Shown: one piece after another, positions 26,844 to 35,251 of the stretch
Layout: every line of letters starts with the position of its first letter
Position numbering within the stretch: the stretch's first letter is position 1
NCBI GenBank assembly: GCA_910574805.1
Contig: CAJTCV010000004.1
Coordinates: 493-64,492, forward strand
Direction of reading: 5' to 3'
From: Lachnospiraceae bacterium
GTDB lineage: Bacteria > Bacillota > Clostridia > Lachnospirales > Lachnospiraceae
Length of the DNA: 64,000 nucleotides
Position numbers and translations under genes: made by a program
The notes under the pieces: generated by a model
The model's input: the letters and a program-made list of their open reading frames with translations, nothing else
Database searches by the model: none
Told to the model about the DNA's origin: nothing

Positions 26844-29011
26844 CAGAGAGAGAAGCGTATGAGAGACTTTCTGATTTTATTCAGGATTATATATATGACA
26901 AAGACTGGGAACATTTGAATCCCATGCAGATCCGGGCAGTTGAGAAGGTGCTGGAGAAGAAAGAAAATCTGCTCTTCACGGCCGGAACTGCCATGGGAAA
27001 GACAGAGGCTGCACTGATGCCTGCGCTGACGGATATCTATGAACATCCGGTGGAAAGCGCAGGCATCCTCTATATCAGCCCTTTGAAAGCGCTGATCAAT
27101 GATCAGTTTTACCGGATCGAGGAGATGCTGGCGGGGACCGGCCTTCGGATTACCAGATGGCATGGAGACGCACCGGCTTCCGGAAAGGAGAAGCTTCTGG
27201 TCTGTCCGTGCGGGGTCCTGCAGACGACGCCGGAATCCCTGGAGGCCATGCTGTGCCGCCATCCGGAGAATGTACGGATTCTGTTTTCCCAGCTGCAGTA
27301 TGTCGTGATCGACGAGATTCATTATTTTATGGGAAATCAGAGGGGGCTGCAGCTGCTGGCGGTTCTGGAGCGGATCCGGAGGATCATAAAGCAGGATCCG
27401 GTGCGGCTGGGTCTGTCTGCCACCATCCAGGATACGGAAAGTGCGCTCGCCTGGCTGAATGCGGGGAGCAGAAGGCGCGGCTCGGTGATCGGCTATGAGG
27501 AGGAACAAAGGCAGTATCTGGTATCCGTGACGGCCACCCGGATCGGAGAGACGGAGCATCCTTCTTCTTATGGAAAAAAAATACTGGCACAGTCTCTTGG
27601 AAAGCGGGTCCTTCTGTTTACCAATTCCAGACGGGAATGTGAGATTCTGGTGTCTCAGATCCGGGGACTTGCCATACGTGCGGGATATCCGGACTGCTAT
27701 CATATCCACCATGGGAGCATCTCAAAAAGTCTGAGAGAAGAGACGGAATTTCAGATGAAGACGGCAGAGGGGCCGGTTTTTACGGGAACTACGCTGACGC
27801 TGGAGCTGGGGATTGATATCGGGGATCTGGATGAAGTGATCCAGGCGGTGCAGCCTCTGCGCATCTCCAGCATGGTCCAGCGGATAGGACGCAGCGGGAG
27901 AAAGACCCTCCGGTCCAGTATCGCCTTTCATCTGCGTTATTTTGAAGCGGCGGACGGTATGGTGGAGAATCTGGATCTGGGGCTTGTGAGGACCATTGCC
28001 ATGGTGGAGCTGTATTTTCGGGAGAAATATCTGGAGAATGCAAGGCTCCCGGAATATCCCATGAATCTGCTGGTTCATGAAGTGCTGGCCGTTCTGTGCG
28101 AACGGGGCTGCCTGTATCCCCCGCAGCTTGCCGGGGCTGTTCTGGAACTGTTCATCTTCCGGCGCGTCTCCCAGGAGGCGTTCCGGAGCGTGCTCCGTGC
28201 CATGCTGCAGAAAGGATATCTGAAGCTGTATGAGGACGGTGCGGTTGGTCTGGGAGATGCGGGAGAGCGGATCTGTACCAGTCTGGATTTCTACGCGGTC
28301 TTTGAAGCGGATGATACGTTCAGTGTCCGGTACAACGGGCAGGAGATCGGAACGGTGGACCGGGCATATAAGACGGACGAACATTTCTTTCTGGCAGGAA
28401 GGACCTGGCGGGTGCAGGGATGCGACCTGAAGCGCAGGCGCATGGATGTGGAGCCGGGAACTGCCGGAGCGGACATTCATTTCAATGGAAAAGGGGCGCT
28501 GTATACAGATCAGAGGACCATGGAGAAGATCCATGAGGTGCTGGAGTCAAAGACAGTCTGGTCTTATCTGGATGAGGAAGCCGCGGAGATCCTTAAGGAG
28601 ATCCGCAGGGCGGCGGGAGTGTTCGGACTTGGAGAGCTTTTGACAGAGGAACCGGGGACTGATAACCTGCTGCTCTTTCCGGTGCTGGGAACCGACACCA
28701 TCCAGACGCTGTATTATCTGTGGAATTCCGGCGGGGTCGTCTGCGAAAAGGTGGTTCTCCGGGGATTTCTGTACGGGCTTCGACTGTGTTCCATCAGCAG
28801 GCAGGGGCTGCGGCAGATGACCATACGGATGCTGGATGGCGGATGCAGGGTGGACCGGCGCCTTCTGCTTCGGAAGGAGCGGGTGGAAGGAAAATATTTT
28901 GAAGTGCTGCCGGAGGAATTGAAGTATCTGCAGCTTGGGGAGGATGTGCTGGATCTTCGCGGGGCGGAGGAGTTTCTGAGGGAGCTGGTATACGGGTCCG
29001 GCAAACTGTAA
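26840..29011 (+). CDS. Lhr/BrxHI-like DEAD/DEAH box helicase
   Basis: A 723-residue superfamily 2 helicase. Motif I TAGTAMGKTEAAL (47-59), motif Ia YISPLKALIND, motif II VIDEIH (D158-E159-I-H161), motif III GLSATI, motif V TLTLELGIDIGDL and motif VI QRIGRSGR. The C-terminal 300 residues resemble the extended domains of Lhr-type helicases, to which BrxHI of type 2 BREX belongs. Together with the preceding BrxD-like ATPase it reproduces the BrxD/BrxHI pair. Last gene of the operon; no clear terminator was seen before the next promoter. Confidence 0.87.
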   Translation: MTEREAYERLSDFIQDYIYDKDWEHLNPMQIRAVEKVLEKKENLLFTAGTAMGKTEAALMPALTDIYEHPVESAGILYISPLKALINDQFYRIEEMLAGTGLRITRWHGDAPASGKEKLLVCPCGVLQTTPESLEAMLCRHPENVRILFSQLQYVVIDEIHYFMGNQRGLQLLAVLERIRRIIKQDPVRLGLSATIQDTESALAWLNAGSRRRGSVIGYEEEQRQYLVSVTATRIGETEHPSSYGKKILAQSLGKRVLLFTNSRRECEILVSQIRGLAIRAGYPDCYHIHHGSISKSLREETEFQMKTAEGPVFTGTTLTLELGIDIGDLDEVIQAVQPLRISSMVQRIGRSGRKTLRSSIAFHLRYFEAADGMVENLDLGLVRTIAMVELYFREKYLENARLPEYPMNLLVHEVLAVLCERGCLYPPQLAGAVLELFIFRRVSQEAFRSVLRAMLQKGYLKLYEDGAVGLGDAGERICTSLDFYAVFEADDTFSVRYNGQEIGTVDRAYKTDEHFFLAGRTWRVQGCDLKRRRMDVEPGTAGADIHFNGKGALYTDQRTMEKIHEVLESKTVWSYLDEEAAEILKEIRRAAGVFGLGELLTEEPGTDNLLLFPVLGTDTIQTLYYLWNSGGVVCEKVVLRGFLYGLRLCSISRQGLRQMTIRMLDGGCRVDRRLLLRKERVEGKYFEVLPEELKYLQLGEDVLDLRGAEEFLRELVYGSGKL

Positions 29012-29031
29012 ACAGATCCATAAATTACCTC

Positions 29032-29077
29032 TTTACAAAAGAACATAAGTTCGGTATAATGAGAAGAACAAATGTTC
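29032..29077 (+). promoter_or_regulatory. SOS-type promoter with two LexA boxes
   Basis: TTTACA (29032-29037) and TATAAT (29055-29060) have a 17-base spacer. GAACATAAGTTC (29041-29052) lies in the spacer and GAACAAATGTTC (29066-29077) covers the transcription start. Both match the LexA consensus GAAC-N4-GTTC of Bacillus and Clostridia. Bound LexA would block the polymerase. Confidence 0.82.
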
Positions 29078-29098
29078 TACTGCAAAGGAGAAGAGGAC

Positions 29099-30406
29099 AT
29101 GAAATATCGGATAGAACAGCAGATGGATCTGAGGGAGAAGCTGGGGATCCTGGCGGATGCGGCGAAGTATGATGTGGCATGCACCTCCAGCGGGGTGGAG
29201 AGGAAGAATACAGGGTATGGAGTGGGCAACTGCATCGCGCCGGGGATCTGCCACAGCTTCAGTGCGGACGGCAGATGCATTTCCCTTCTGAAGATTCTGT
29301 TTACCAATGAATGCATCTTTGACTGTAAGTACTGTATCAACCGCCGGAGCAATGATGTGCCCAGAGCTTCTTTTACCCCTCAGGAAGTATGCGATCTGGT
29401 CATGGGGTTTTACCGGAGGAATTATATTGAAGGACTGTTTCTGAGTTCCGGGATCCTTGTCAGTCCGGATGCGACCATGGAGCTTTTGTATCAGACCCTT
29501 TATAAGCTGCGGCGGGAATATCATTTTCAGGGGTATATCCATGTGAAGGCGATACCGGGAGCGGACCCGGTGCTCATAGAGCGCACAGGCTATCTGGCGG
29601 ACCGGATGAGCGTGAATCTGGAGCTTCCGACTGCGGAAGGGCTGCGGGCGCTGGCCCCTCAGAAGCAGCGGCCGAAGATGCTTGCTCCCATCCGGCAGGT
29701 ATATTCAGAACGGCAGCAGAACAGGCAGGAGCTTGCGCTGTACCGGCATGCGCCGAAGTTCGTGCCGGCGGGTCAGTCCACGCAGATGATCATCGGCGCT
29801 TCGGGAGAGAGCGACTGGCAGATTATGAAGGTGGCAGAGCATATGTATCGGAAATATGAGATGAAGCGGGTGTTTTACTCGGCTTTTCTGCGGGTCAATG
29901 AGGACCGTCTTCTTCCGGTGCTTCCGGGAGGGCCGCCGCTTCTGCGGGAGCACCGGCTTTATCAGGCGGACTGGCTGCTGCGGTTTTACGGGTTCGGGAC
30001 CGAAGAGCTTCTGTCGGAGGACAGGCCTGATTTTAATCTGCTGCTGGATCCCAAGTGCGACTGGGCGCTGCGGCATCTGGAGCAGTTTCCGGTGGAGGTC
30101 ATGCGGGCGGACTACCATACCCTTCTGCGGGTGCCGGGTATCGGATACCGGTCTGCCGGGCGGATTGTAAGGGCGAGAAGACTGGGGACGCTGGACTATG
30201 AGAATCTGAAGAAAATGGGCGTGGTGCTGAAGCGGGCGGTGTATTTTATCACCTGCGGAGGAAAACAGATGTATCCGGTGAAGCTTCAGGAGGATTATAT
30301 CCTGAGGAATCTTATGGATGGAAAGGAGAAGCTGCCGGCTGGGGCCCGGGATACTTCCGGCTATGAGCAGCTGTCATTGTTCGATGATCCGCGTTTTTCA
30401 GTGTGA
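29099..30406 (+). CDS. Putative DNA modification/repair radical SAM protein (TIGR03916 type)
   Basis: A 435-residue radical SAM enzyme. The cluster motif C72-x3-C76-x2-C79 is in NECIFDCKYCINRR, and a helix-hairpin-helix DNA-binding element RVPGIGYRSAGRI lies near the C-terminus. This family is normally next to a TIGR03915 protein and often to a uracil-DNA-glycosylase-like protein, which is the basis for its assignment to DNA repair; the reaction is not known. The start at 29099 is eight bases after AAGGAG; an earlier ATG at 29072 falls within the second LexA box. It overlaps the next gene by 23 bases. Confidence 0.88.
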   Translation: MKYRIEQQMDLREKLGILADAAKYDVACTSSGVERKNTGYGVGNCIAPGICHSFSADGRCISLLKILFTNECIFDCKYCINRRSNDVPRASFTPQEVCDLVMGFYRRNYIEGLFLSSGILVSPDATMELLYQTLYKLRREYHFQGYIHVKAIPGADPVLIERTGYLADRMSVNLELPTAEGLRALAPQKQRPKMLAPIRQVYSERQQNRQELALYRHAPKFVPAGQSTQMIIGASGESDWQIMKVAEHMYRKYEMKRVFYSAFLRVNEDRLLPVLPGGPPLLREHRLYQADWLLRFYGFGTEELLSEDRPDFNLLLDPKCDWALRHLEQFPVEVMRADYHTLLRVPGIGYRSAGRIVRARRLGTLDYENLKKMGVVLKRAVYFITCGGKQMYPVKLQEDYILRNLMDGKEKLPAGARDTSGYEQLSLFDDPRFSV

Positions 30407-31175
30407 GGATACGCTCACGGGCATCCTGACCGGTGTCTATGACGCCTGGGACAGCCGGCTGGGACATGAGCATGTGAGACTTTCGACGGTCTGTGACGGG
30501 AACCTGGAGCTGTTCTGCGAGTATGTGCAGACGGAACCGGATACGGAGAAGGCGGAGAAGGTGATCCGGACCATAAAGAGGCGCATGGGGGAGGAAGCGT
30601 TTGAGATGATCGCCTATGCTGCCTCTTATCCGGACGATCAGAAGGCGGACGCAATTTACCGGATGATTGTAACGGGCCTGCATCTGCCGGATGGCAGGCA
30701 GATCACAGGTATGCTGACCCATCCCCAGGTGAGGCTGGTATTCGAGCTTCGGAGGAAGGCCTGGCACATCGCGCACCGGTACATGGGATTTGTGCGCTTT
30801 CGGGAGCTGGAAAACGGGGTGCTTTTCTCCGAGATTGACGGGGAGGCGGATGTGCTGGCACTGATTGCGCCGCATTTTGCGGACCGGCTTCCCCTGGAGA
30901 ACTGGGCGGTCTACGACCATCGCAGGCAGAAGGCGGCGGTCCATATCTCCGGGAAGGGCTGGATGATACTGGAAGATGTGGACAAGGAGCAGCTTCTGGA
31001 GCCTGGGGCTTCGGCGCAGGAGGCAGAATATGAGGCCCTCTGGAAGGTCTTCCACCGTGCCATCGGTATTCAGGAGAGAACCAATGGAAGGCTGCAGATG
31101 TCGCTGCTGCCCAGGAAATTCCGGCAGTTCATGAATGAATTTTCCTGCCCGGAAGGAAGAGCTGACCGGCCGTGA
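30384..31175 (+). CDS. TIGR03915 family putative DNA repair/metabolism protein (DUF4130)
   Basis: A 263-residue protein starting MIRVFQCEDTLTGILTGVY, with the family blocks HPQVRLVFELRRKAWHIAHR, GFVRFRELENG and WAVYDHRRQKAAVH. The family is defined by its linkage to radical SAM proteins such as the one upstream. The start at 30384 lies within the end of the radical SAM gene with no clear ribosome binding site, so coupling is likely. The pair would share the SOS-type promoter at 29032. Confidence 0.87.
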   Translation: MIRVFQCEDTLTGILTGVYDAWDSRLGHEHVRLSTVCDGNLELFCEYVQTEPDTEKAEKVIRTIKRRMGEEAFEMIAYAASYPDDQKADAIYRMIVTGLHLPDGRQITGMLTHPQVRLVFELRRKAWHIAHRYMGFVRFRELENGVLFSEIDGEADVLALIAPHFADRLPLENWAVYDHRRQKAAVHISGKGWMILEDVDKEQLLEPGASAQEAEYEALWKVFHRAIGIQERTNGRLQMSLLPRKFRQFMNEFSCPEGRADRP

Positions 31176-31541
31176 ATACCGCGGTCTTCCGTCTGTCAGA
31201 AGGTTGACATAATAAGAGAGAAAAATATGACAAAATCCAGGAATTTTGTATAAAATGCAAAAAAGAAAAAGCCGGTAAAAGGCGTTGCAATGCATAGGTT
31301 GTGAAGAAAAAAACGGGAGCATTTTTGGGGTGCCGGCTTATTCTATAAAAAGAAAAGGGAAGGTTTTGTGGAAAATTATGCATTTTATACAGAAAAATGG
31401 AACCCGTAAAAACAATCAAAAATTTGACAGATCCGGAAAGATGAGTATAATTAGTCTCACAAACAAGTTCATAAATGGTCAAGTTAACAGACACGATTTG
31501 TAACCGACGTATTCTTTGATCTATGAAGGAGCATGATTACA
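31176..31541 (+). promoter_or_regulatory. AT-rich intergenic region with promoter of the HPr-like gene
   Basis: A 366-base stretch without a gene. At 31424-31451 TTGACA and TATAAT with a 16-base spacer form a strong promoter, leaving a leader of about 85 bases before the HPr-like gene. The left part (31190-31420) is AT-rich with A-tracts; no conserved RNA fold or further gene was recognised. A short open frame starting near 31285 lacks a ribosome binding site and was not called. Confidence 0.6.
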
Positions 31542-31766
31542 ATGAGAGAAGCAAAGATTAAACTCACTGTGGAAGATGTAAGTGACTTTGTAAGAGCGGC
31601 AGCAGAATGTGAGTTCGATGTGGATGTGAACTACAACAGAATTCTGGTTGACGCAAAATCCATCCTCGGCGTTATGAGTATGGATCTGAACAATGTACTG
31701 ACTGTAAAGTATTACGGAGAAAGCGACCGGTTTGAGAGCTTTCTGAAGAAATACGCAGTCGCCTGA
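31542..31766 (+). CDS. HPr-like protein without the active-site histidine (Crh-like)
   Basis: A 74-residue HPr-fold protein. The segment DAKSILGVMSM matches the regulatory serine region of HPr (Ser46 in Bacillus, S40 here), which HPr kinase modifies to signal carbon status. The phosphotransfer histidine is absent; the protein has no His at all, so it cannot pass phosphate in the PTS. A Crh-like regulatory role in carbon catabolite control is the natural reading. The start at 31542 is ten bases after AAGGAG; the ATG at 31533 is too close. Own promoter and terminator. Confidence 0.85.
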   Translation: MREAKIKLTVEDVSDFVRAAAECEFDVDVNYNRILVDAKSILGVMSMDLNNVLTVKYYGESDRFESFLKKYAVA

Positions 31767-31808
31767 CGTGCCAGTTTCTATGTTTTGTACCCTATAAATA
31801 CCCCCTTT

Positions 31809-31839
31809 AAAGACAGTTCCCATGCGGAGCTGTCTTTTT
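31809..31839 (+). terminator. Rho-independent terminator of the HPr-like gene
   Basis: AAAGACAG / CTGTCTTT 8-bp stem, 13-base loop, followed by TT and C-broken T residues. Confidence 0.85.
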
Positions 31840-31901
31840 CCTTGCTATGCAGAAAGGCCTGGCCTGTACAGGAAAACATTTTCCGGGGCTTGCCGGGCGC
31901 A

Positions 31902-31930
31902 TTGTAATCCGCAGGCAGAATTGCTATAAT
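31902..31930 (+). promoter_or_regulatory. Promoter of the nuclease-helicase gene
   Basis: TTGTAA and TATAAT, 17-base spacer, 68 bases before the start at 31998. Confidence 0.65.
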
Positions 31931-31997
31931 ATGGGTCAGAAGTTCCGGCAGCCGTATGGACGGGCACGGGAACGGGGATTACAGGGAGGGAGCGGCC

Positions 31998-34364
31998 ATG
32001 GAACAGACAGTGATACGGATATCTGTACGGAATCTGGTGGAATTTCTGCTCAGGAGCGGAGATCTGGACAACCGGTACGGCGGGCGAAAAGAAGCAGAAG
32101 CAATGCAGGCGGGGAGCAGACTGCACCGGAAGCTCCAGAAGCGCATGGGATCCGGTTATCAGGCAGAAGTATCTCTGAAGCATCTGGTGACGATGGAAGG
32201 GCTGTGTGTCAGTGTGGAGGGACGTGCGGACGGTATCTGGTCTGACCAGGATATAGTGACGGTGGATGAGATCAAGGGAACCTACGGCAATGTCATGCAG
32301 ATGGAGGAAGCCGTACCGGTTCATCTGGCACAGGCAAAGTGCTACGCCTGGATCTGGCTGGAGCAGAATCATCTGGAACGGATCCGGGTCCGCATGGTCT
32401 ATGCCAACCTGGACACGGAGGAAACAAGAACGTTTACGGAAGAATATACGGTCGGGGAGCTGAGTGAATGGTTTTGGGCGCTTATGAAGGAGTATGAGCG
32501 ATGGGTGTCCTTTGAGTGCCGATGGAAACAGGAACGGGGGATATCGCTGCAGGCGCTGTCCTTTCCATATGCATACAGGAAGGGACAGAGAGAGCTGATC
32601 GTGAGTGTGTACCGGACTGTCCTCCGGAAGAAGCGGCTGTTTATCCAAGCACCTACGGGAGTGGGGAAGACATTGTCCGCCCTGTTTCCTTCGCTGAAAG
32701 CCATGGGAGAGGGGATCAGCGACAAGATCTTTTATCTGACTGCCCGGACGGTCACCCGGACGGTGGCAAGGGATGCGCTGGATATCCTGAGAGAGCAGGG
32801 GATGCGGCTGAAGTCTGTGGTCCTCACGGCGAAGGAGAAGCTGTGTATCTGCGAAGAGACTGCGTGCGACCCGGATCACTGCCCATATGCCAAAGGACAT
32901 TTTGACCGGATCAATGAGGCGGTCTATGATCTGTGGACCAGCGGGCCGGATTCGCTTACCAGAGAAGTAATCCTTGAGCAGGCGCATAAGTACAGGGTCT
33001 GCCCGTTTGAACTGAATCTGGATCTCTCCACGTGGATGGATGTGATCGTCTGTGATTACAACTATGTGTTTGATCCCAATGTATATCTGAAGCGTTTTTT
33101 CGGGGAGAGCGTCAAAGGCGCCTGGCTTTTTCTGGTGGATGAGGCGCACAATCTGGTGGAGCGGGGGCGGAATATGTACAGCGCCTGCCTGGTAAAAGAA
33201 GACTTTCTGGAGATGAAGCGGCTGGTCCGGGGAAAGGATGAGGGGCTGGTCCGGGCGCTGGAACGGTGCAACCGGCATCTGCTGACGCTGAAGCGGGAAT
33301 GCGAGGGCGGTTATCAGCGCATGGAACAGGTGGGTGGTTTTACGATTCATCTGATGCATCTGATGTCGGAGCTGGATCATTTTCTGGAGCGTCCGGTGCC
33401 GGAGGAGCTGCGCAGGGGCCTGACCGATTTTTATTTTCAGGTGCGGGATTTTCTGAATATCTGCGACCGGGTGGATGAAAATTATGAGATCTATACGGAG
33501 CTTGATCAGGAGGGAAAGTTCCGGATGCATCTGTTCTGCGTCCGTCCTGCTGTGAATCTGAGGCTGTGTCTGGATAAGGGGATCAGTACAGTCTTTTTCT
33601 CGGCCACCCTGCTGCCGGTGAACTATTACAAGGACCTGCTCACCGGAGATCCGGAGGATTATGCGGTCTATGCCCGTTCGCCCTTTGATGAACAGAAGCG
33701 GCTTCTGCTCATCGGCACGGATGTGAGCAGCCGGTATACGAGGCGGGGGGAAGCAGAGTACCGAAGAATGGCGGAATATGTATGCCGAACGGTCAGAAGC
33801 CGCAGGGGAAATTATCTGATCTTTTTTCCCTCCTATCAGATGCTGAAGGAGGTGTATGACCGATGCCGGGGAGAGAAGGATTTTCTCTGTGTCCGCCAGG
33901 AGACCGGGATGGACGAAGAAGAGAGGGAGCAGTTCCTGGAGAGATTTGAAGAAGAGCAGGAACAGAGCATGGCGGCTTTCTGTGTCATGGGCGGGATCTT
34001 CTCGGAGGGGATCGATCTGGTCAGGGAAAAGCTGATCGGAGCGCTGGTCATAGGAACCGGTCTTCCGCAGGTCTGCCGGGAACGGGAGATTCTGAAGGAC
34101 TATTTTGACCGGAAGGGGATGGACGGTTTTGCGTACGCCTATCAGTATCCGGGCATGAATAAAGTCCTGCAGGCGGCCGGACGGGTTATCCGGACGGATG
34201 AGGACCGGGGAGTTATTCTCCTGCTGGATGAACGCTTTCAGAGCAATGCCTATCAGCGGCTGTTCCCGAGAGAATGGGAACAGCACGGATACTGTAGGGT
34301 GGATTCGGTCCATGGCCGGCTTAAGGATTTCTGGGAAGCGGTACTTCCGGAAAATAGTCCATGA
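31998..34364 (+). CDS. XPD/DinG-type helicase with N-terminal RecB-family nuclease domain
   Basis: A 788-residue protein. Residues 1-170 contain the PD-(D/E)xK nuclease motifs of the RecB/Cas4 type: D78 in GRADGI, E91-x-K93 in VDEIKG, and QxxxY (Q112, Y116). Residues 195-760 form a superfamily 2 helicase: Walker A APTGVGKTL (K224), four cysteines of an iron-sulfur cluster (C283, C285, C290, C295), DEAH in VDEAHNLVERG, and a C-terminal helicase domain with AAGRVIRTDED. The expected role is 5'-3' unwinding linked to DNA end or single-strand cleavage in repair. GGGAGGGAG lies before the ATG. Its last 44 bases overlap the convergent LysR gene. Confidence 0.9.
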   Translation: MEQTVIRISVRNLVEFLLRSGDLDNRYGGRKEAEAMQAGSRLHRKLQKRMGSGYQAEVSLKHLVTMEGLCVSVEGRADGIWSDQDIVTVDEIKGTYGNVMQMEEAVPVHLAQAKCYAWIWLEQNHLERIRVRMVYANLDTEETRTFTEEYTVGELSEWFWALMKEYERWVSFECRWKQERGISLQALSFPYAYRKGQRELIVSVYRTVLRKKRLFIQAPTGVGKTLSALFPSLKAMGEGISDKIFYLTARTVTRTVARDALDILREQGMRLKSVVLTAKEKLCICEETACDPDHCPYAKGHFDRINEAVYDLWTSGPDSLTREVILEQAHKYRVCPFELNLDLSTWMDVIVCDYNYVFDPNVYLKRFFGESVKGAWLFLVDEAHNLVERGRNMYSACLVKEDFLEMKRLVRGKDEGLVRALERCNRHLLTLKRECEGGYQRMEQVGGFTIHLMHLMSELDHFLERPVPEELRRGLTDFYFQVRDFLNICDRVDENYEIYTELDQEGKFRMHLFCVRPAVNLRLCLDKGISTVFFSATLLPVNYYKDLLTGDPEDYAVYARSPFDEQKRLLLIGTDVSSRYTRRGEAEYRRMAEYVCRTVRSRRGNYLIFFPSYQMLKEVYDRCRGEKDFLCVRQETGMDEEEREQFLERFEEEQEQSMAAFCVMGGIFSEGIDLVREKLIGALVIGTGLPQVCREREILKDYFDRKGMDGFAYAYQYPGMNKVLQAAGRVIRTDEDRGVILLLDERFQSNAYQRLFPREWEQHGYCRVDSVHGRLKDFWEAVLPENSP

Positions 34365-35226
34365 ACTGTCTGGCGGCATTGCTGAGGGGAAGCTGCTCTT
34401 TGTGCACGATGGAGAGCAGTCTTTCGGGGAGTGTGGATTCCAGCTGGATGGGAAACAGCTCTTCCAGCTTCTGGGTCACACAGAAATCCGGGACAAAGGC
34501 GATGCCAAGGCCGATACTGGCCAGATCCAGAAGCAGGTCATTGGAGCTTAGTTCGATCTCCGGCACCAGATCCAGCTGGTGCTGCTGAAACATGGAATGG
34601 ACGAATTCGCTGGTGGTGCTGTTTCGTCCCAGCATCAGGATGGGGTACTCCAGAAGTTCTTTTAAAGAGAGTGTTTTCTGCTCCAGCTCTCCGTAGTATT
34701 TCCGACTGGCGATGAAGCAGTCATGGAATTTTCTGATATGCCGGATGTGCAGGCCGTGTCCCAGACGGGAGTTGGGATAATTTGTGAAAATCAGATCCAC
34801 GGAACCGCTCTCTAACAGGTCCACGCATTTGATGGAGGTCCGGTTGGTTACCTTAATATGAACGCCGGGGTATTCCCGGTGGAAGCGGTTCAGGTAGGGC
34901 ACGAGAAAATACCGGCAGATGGTATCGCTGGCGCCCATGCGGAGCTGTCCGCCGCCCAGGGCGTGGGCTTCCATGATCTGCGCCTCTCCGCGCCGGATCA
35001 GGTTCATGGCAGGTTCCACATGGCGCAGGAGGATCTCTCCCTCCGGCGTGAGCTGCACCTTTTTCATGCTGCGGATAAAGAGAGGCTGATTCAGCTTCTG
35101 CTCCAGGACCTTGATGGACTGGCTGACTGCGGACTGGGAGATGTAGAGCTTCTTGGAGGCTTCCGAGAAGCTTAGAGACACGGCGACGTGATAAAACACT
35201 TTGTATAATTCGTAATTGATATCCAT
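34321..35226 (-). CDS. LysR-family transcriptional regulator
   Basis: A 301-residue regulator. The N-terminal winged helix (about 1-62) has the LysR signature FSEASKKLYISQSAVSQSIK, and the substrate-binding domain covers about 90-290 (LRMGASDTICRYFLVPYL, then DLASIGLGIAFVPDF). No inducer can be inferred. It overlaps the helicase gene by 44 bases tail to tail. It precedes no divergent partner except the DUF1294 gene, which runs in the same direction 25 bases upstream. Confidence 0.93.
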   Translation of the reverse strand: MDINYELYKVFYHVAVSLSFSEASKKLYISQSAVSQSIKVLEQKLNQPLFIRSMKKVQLTPEGEILLRHVEPAMNLIRRGEAQIMEAHALGGGQLRMGASDTICRYFLVPYLNRFHREYPGVHIKVTNRTSIKCVDLLESGSVDLIFTNYPNSRLGHGLHIRHIRKFHDCFIASRKYYGELEQKTLSLKELLEYPILMLGRNSTTSEFVHSMFQQHQLDLVPEIELSSNDLLLDLASIGLGIAFVPDFCVTQKLEELFPIQLESTLPERLLSIVHKEQLPLSNAARQFMDYFPEVPLPRNP

Positions 35227-35251
35227 CTGGTCCTGTTCACGCTCCTTTGCA

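Noticed and set aside
31285-31503. 72-codon open frame before the HPr-like gene
   Set aside because: No ribosome binding site; it runs through the promoter at 31424 and its translation has no recognisable character.
31845-34379. 844-codon open frame on the minus strand
   Set aside because: It is the antisense shadow of the RecB-XPD helicase gene, which has clear motifs and a ribosome binding site; the antisense translation shows no domain.
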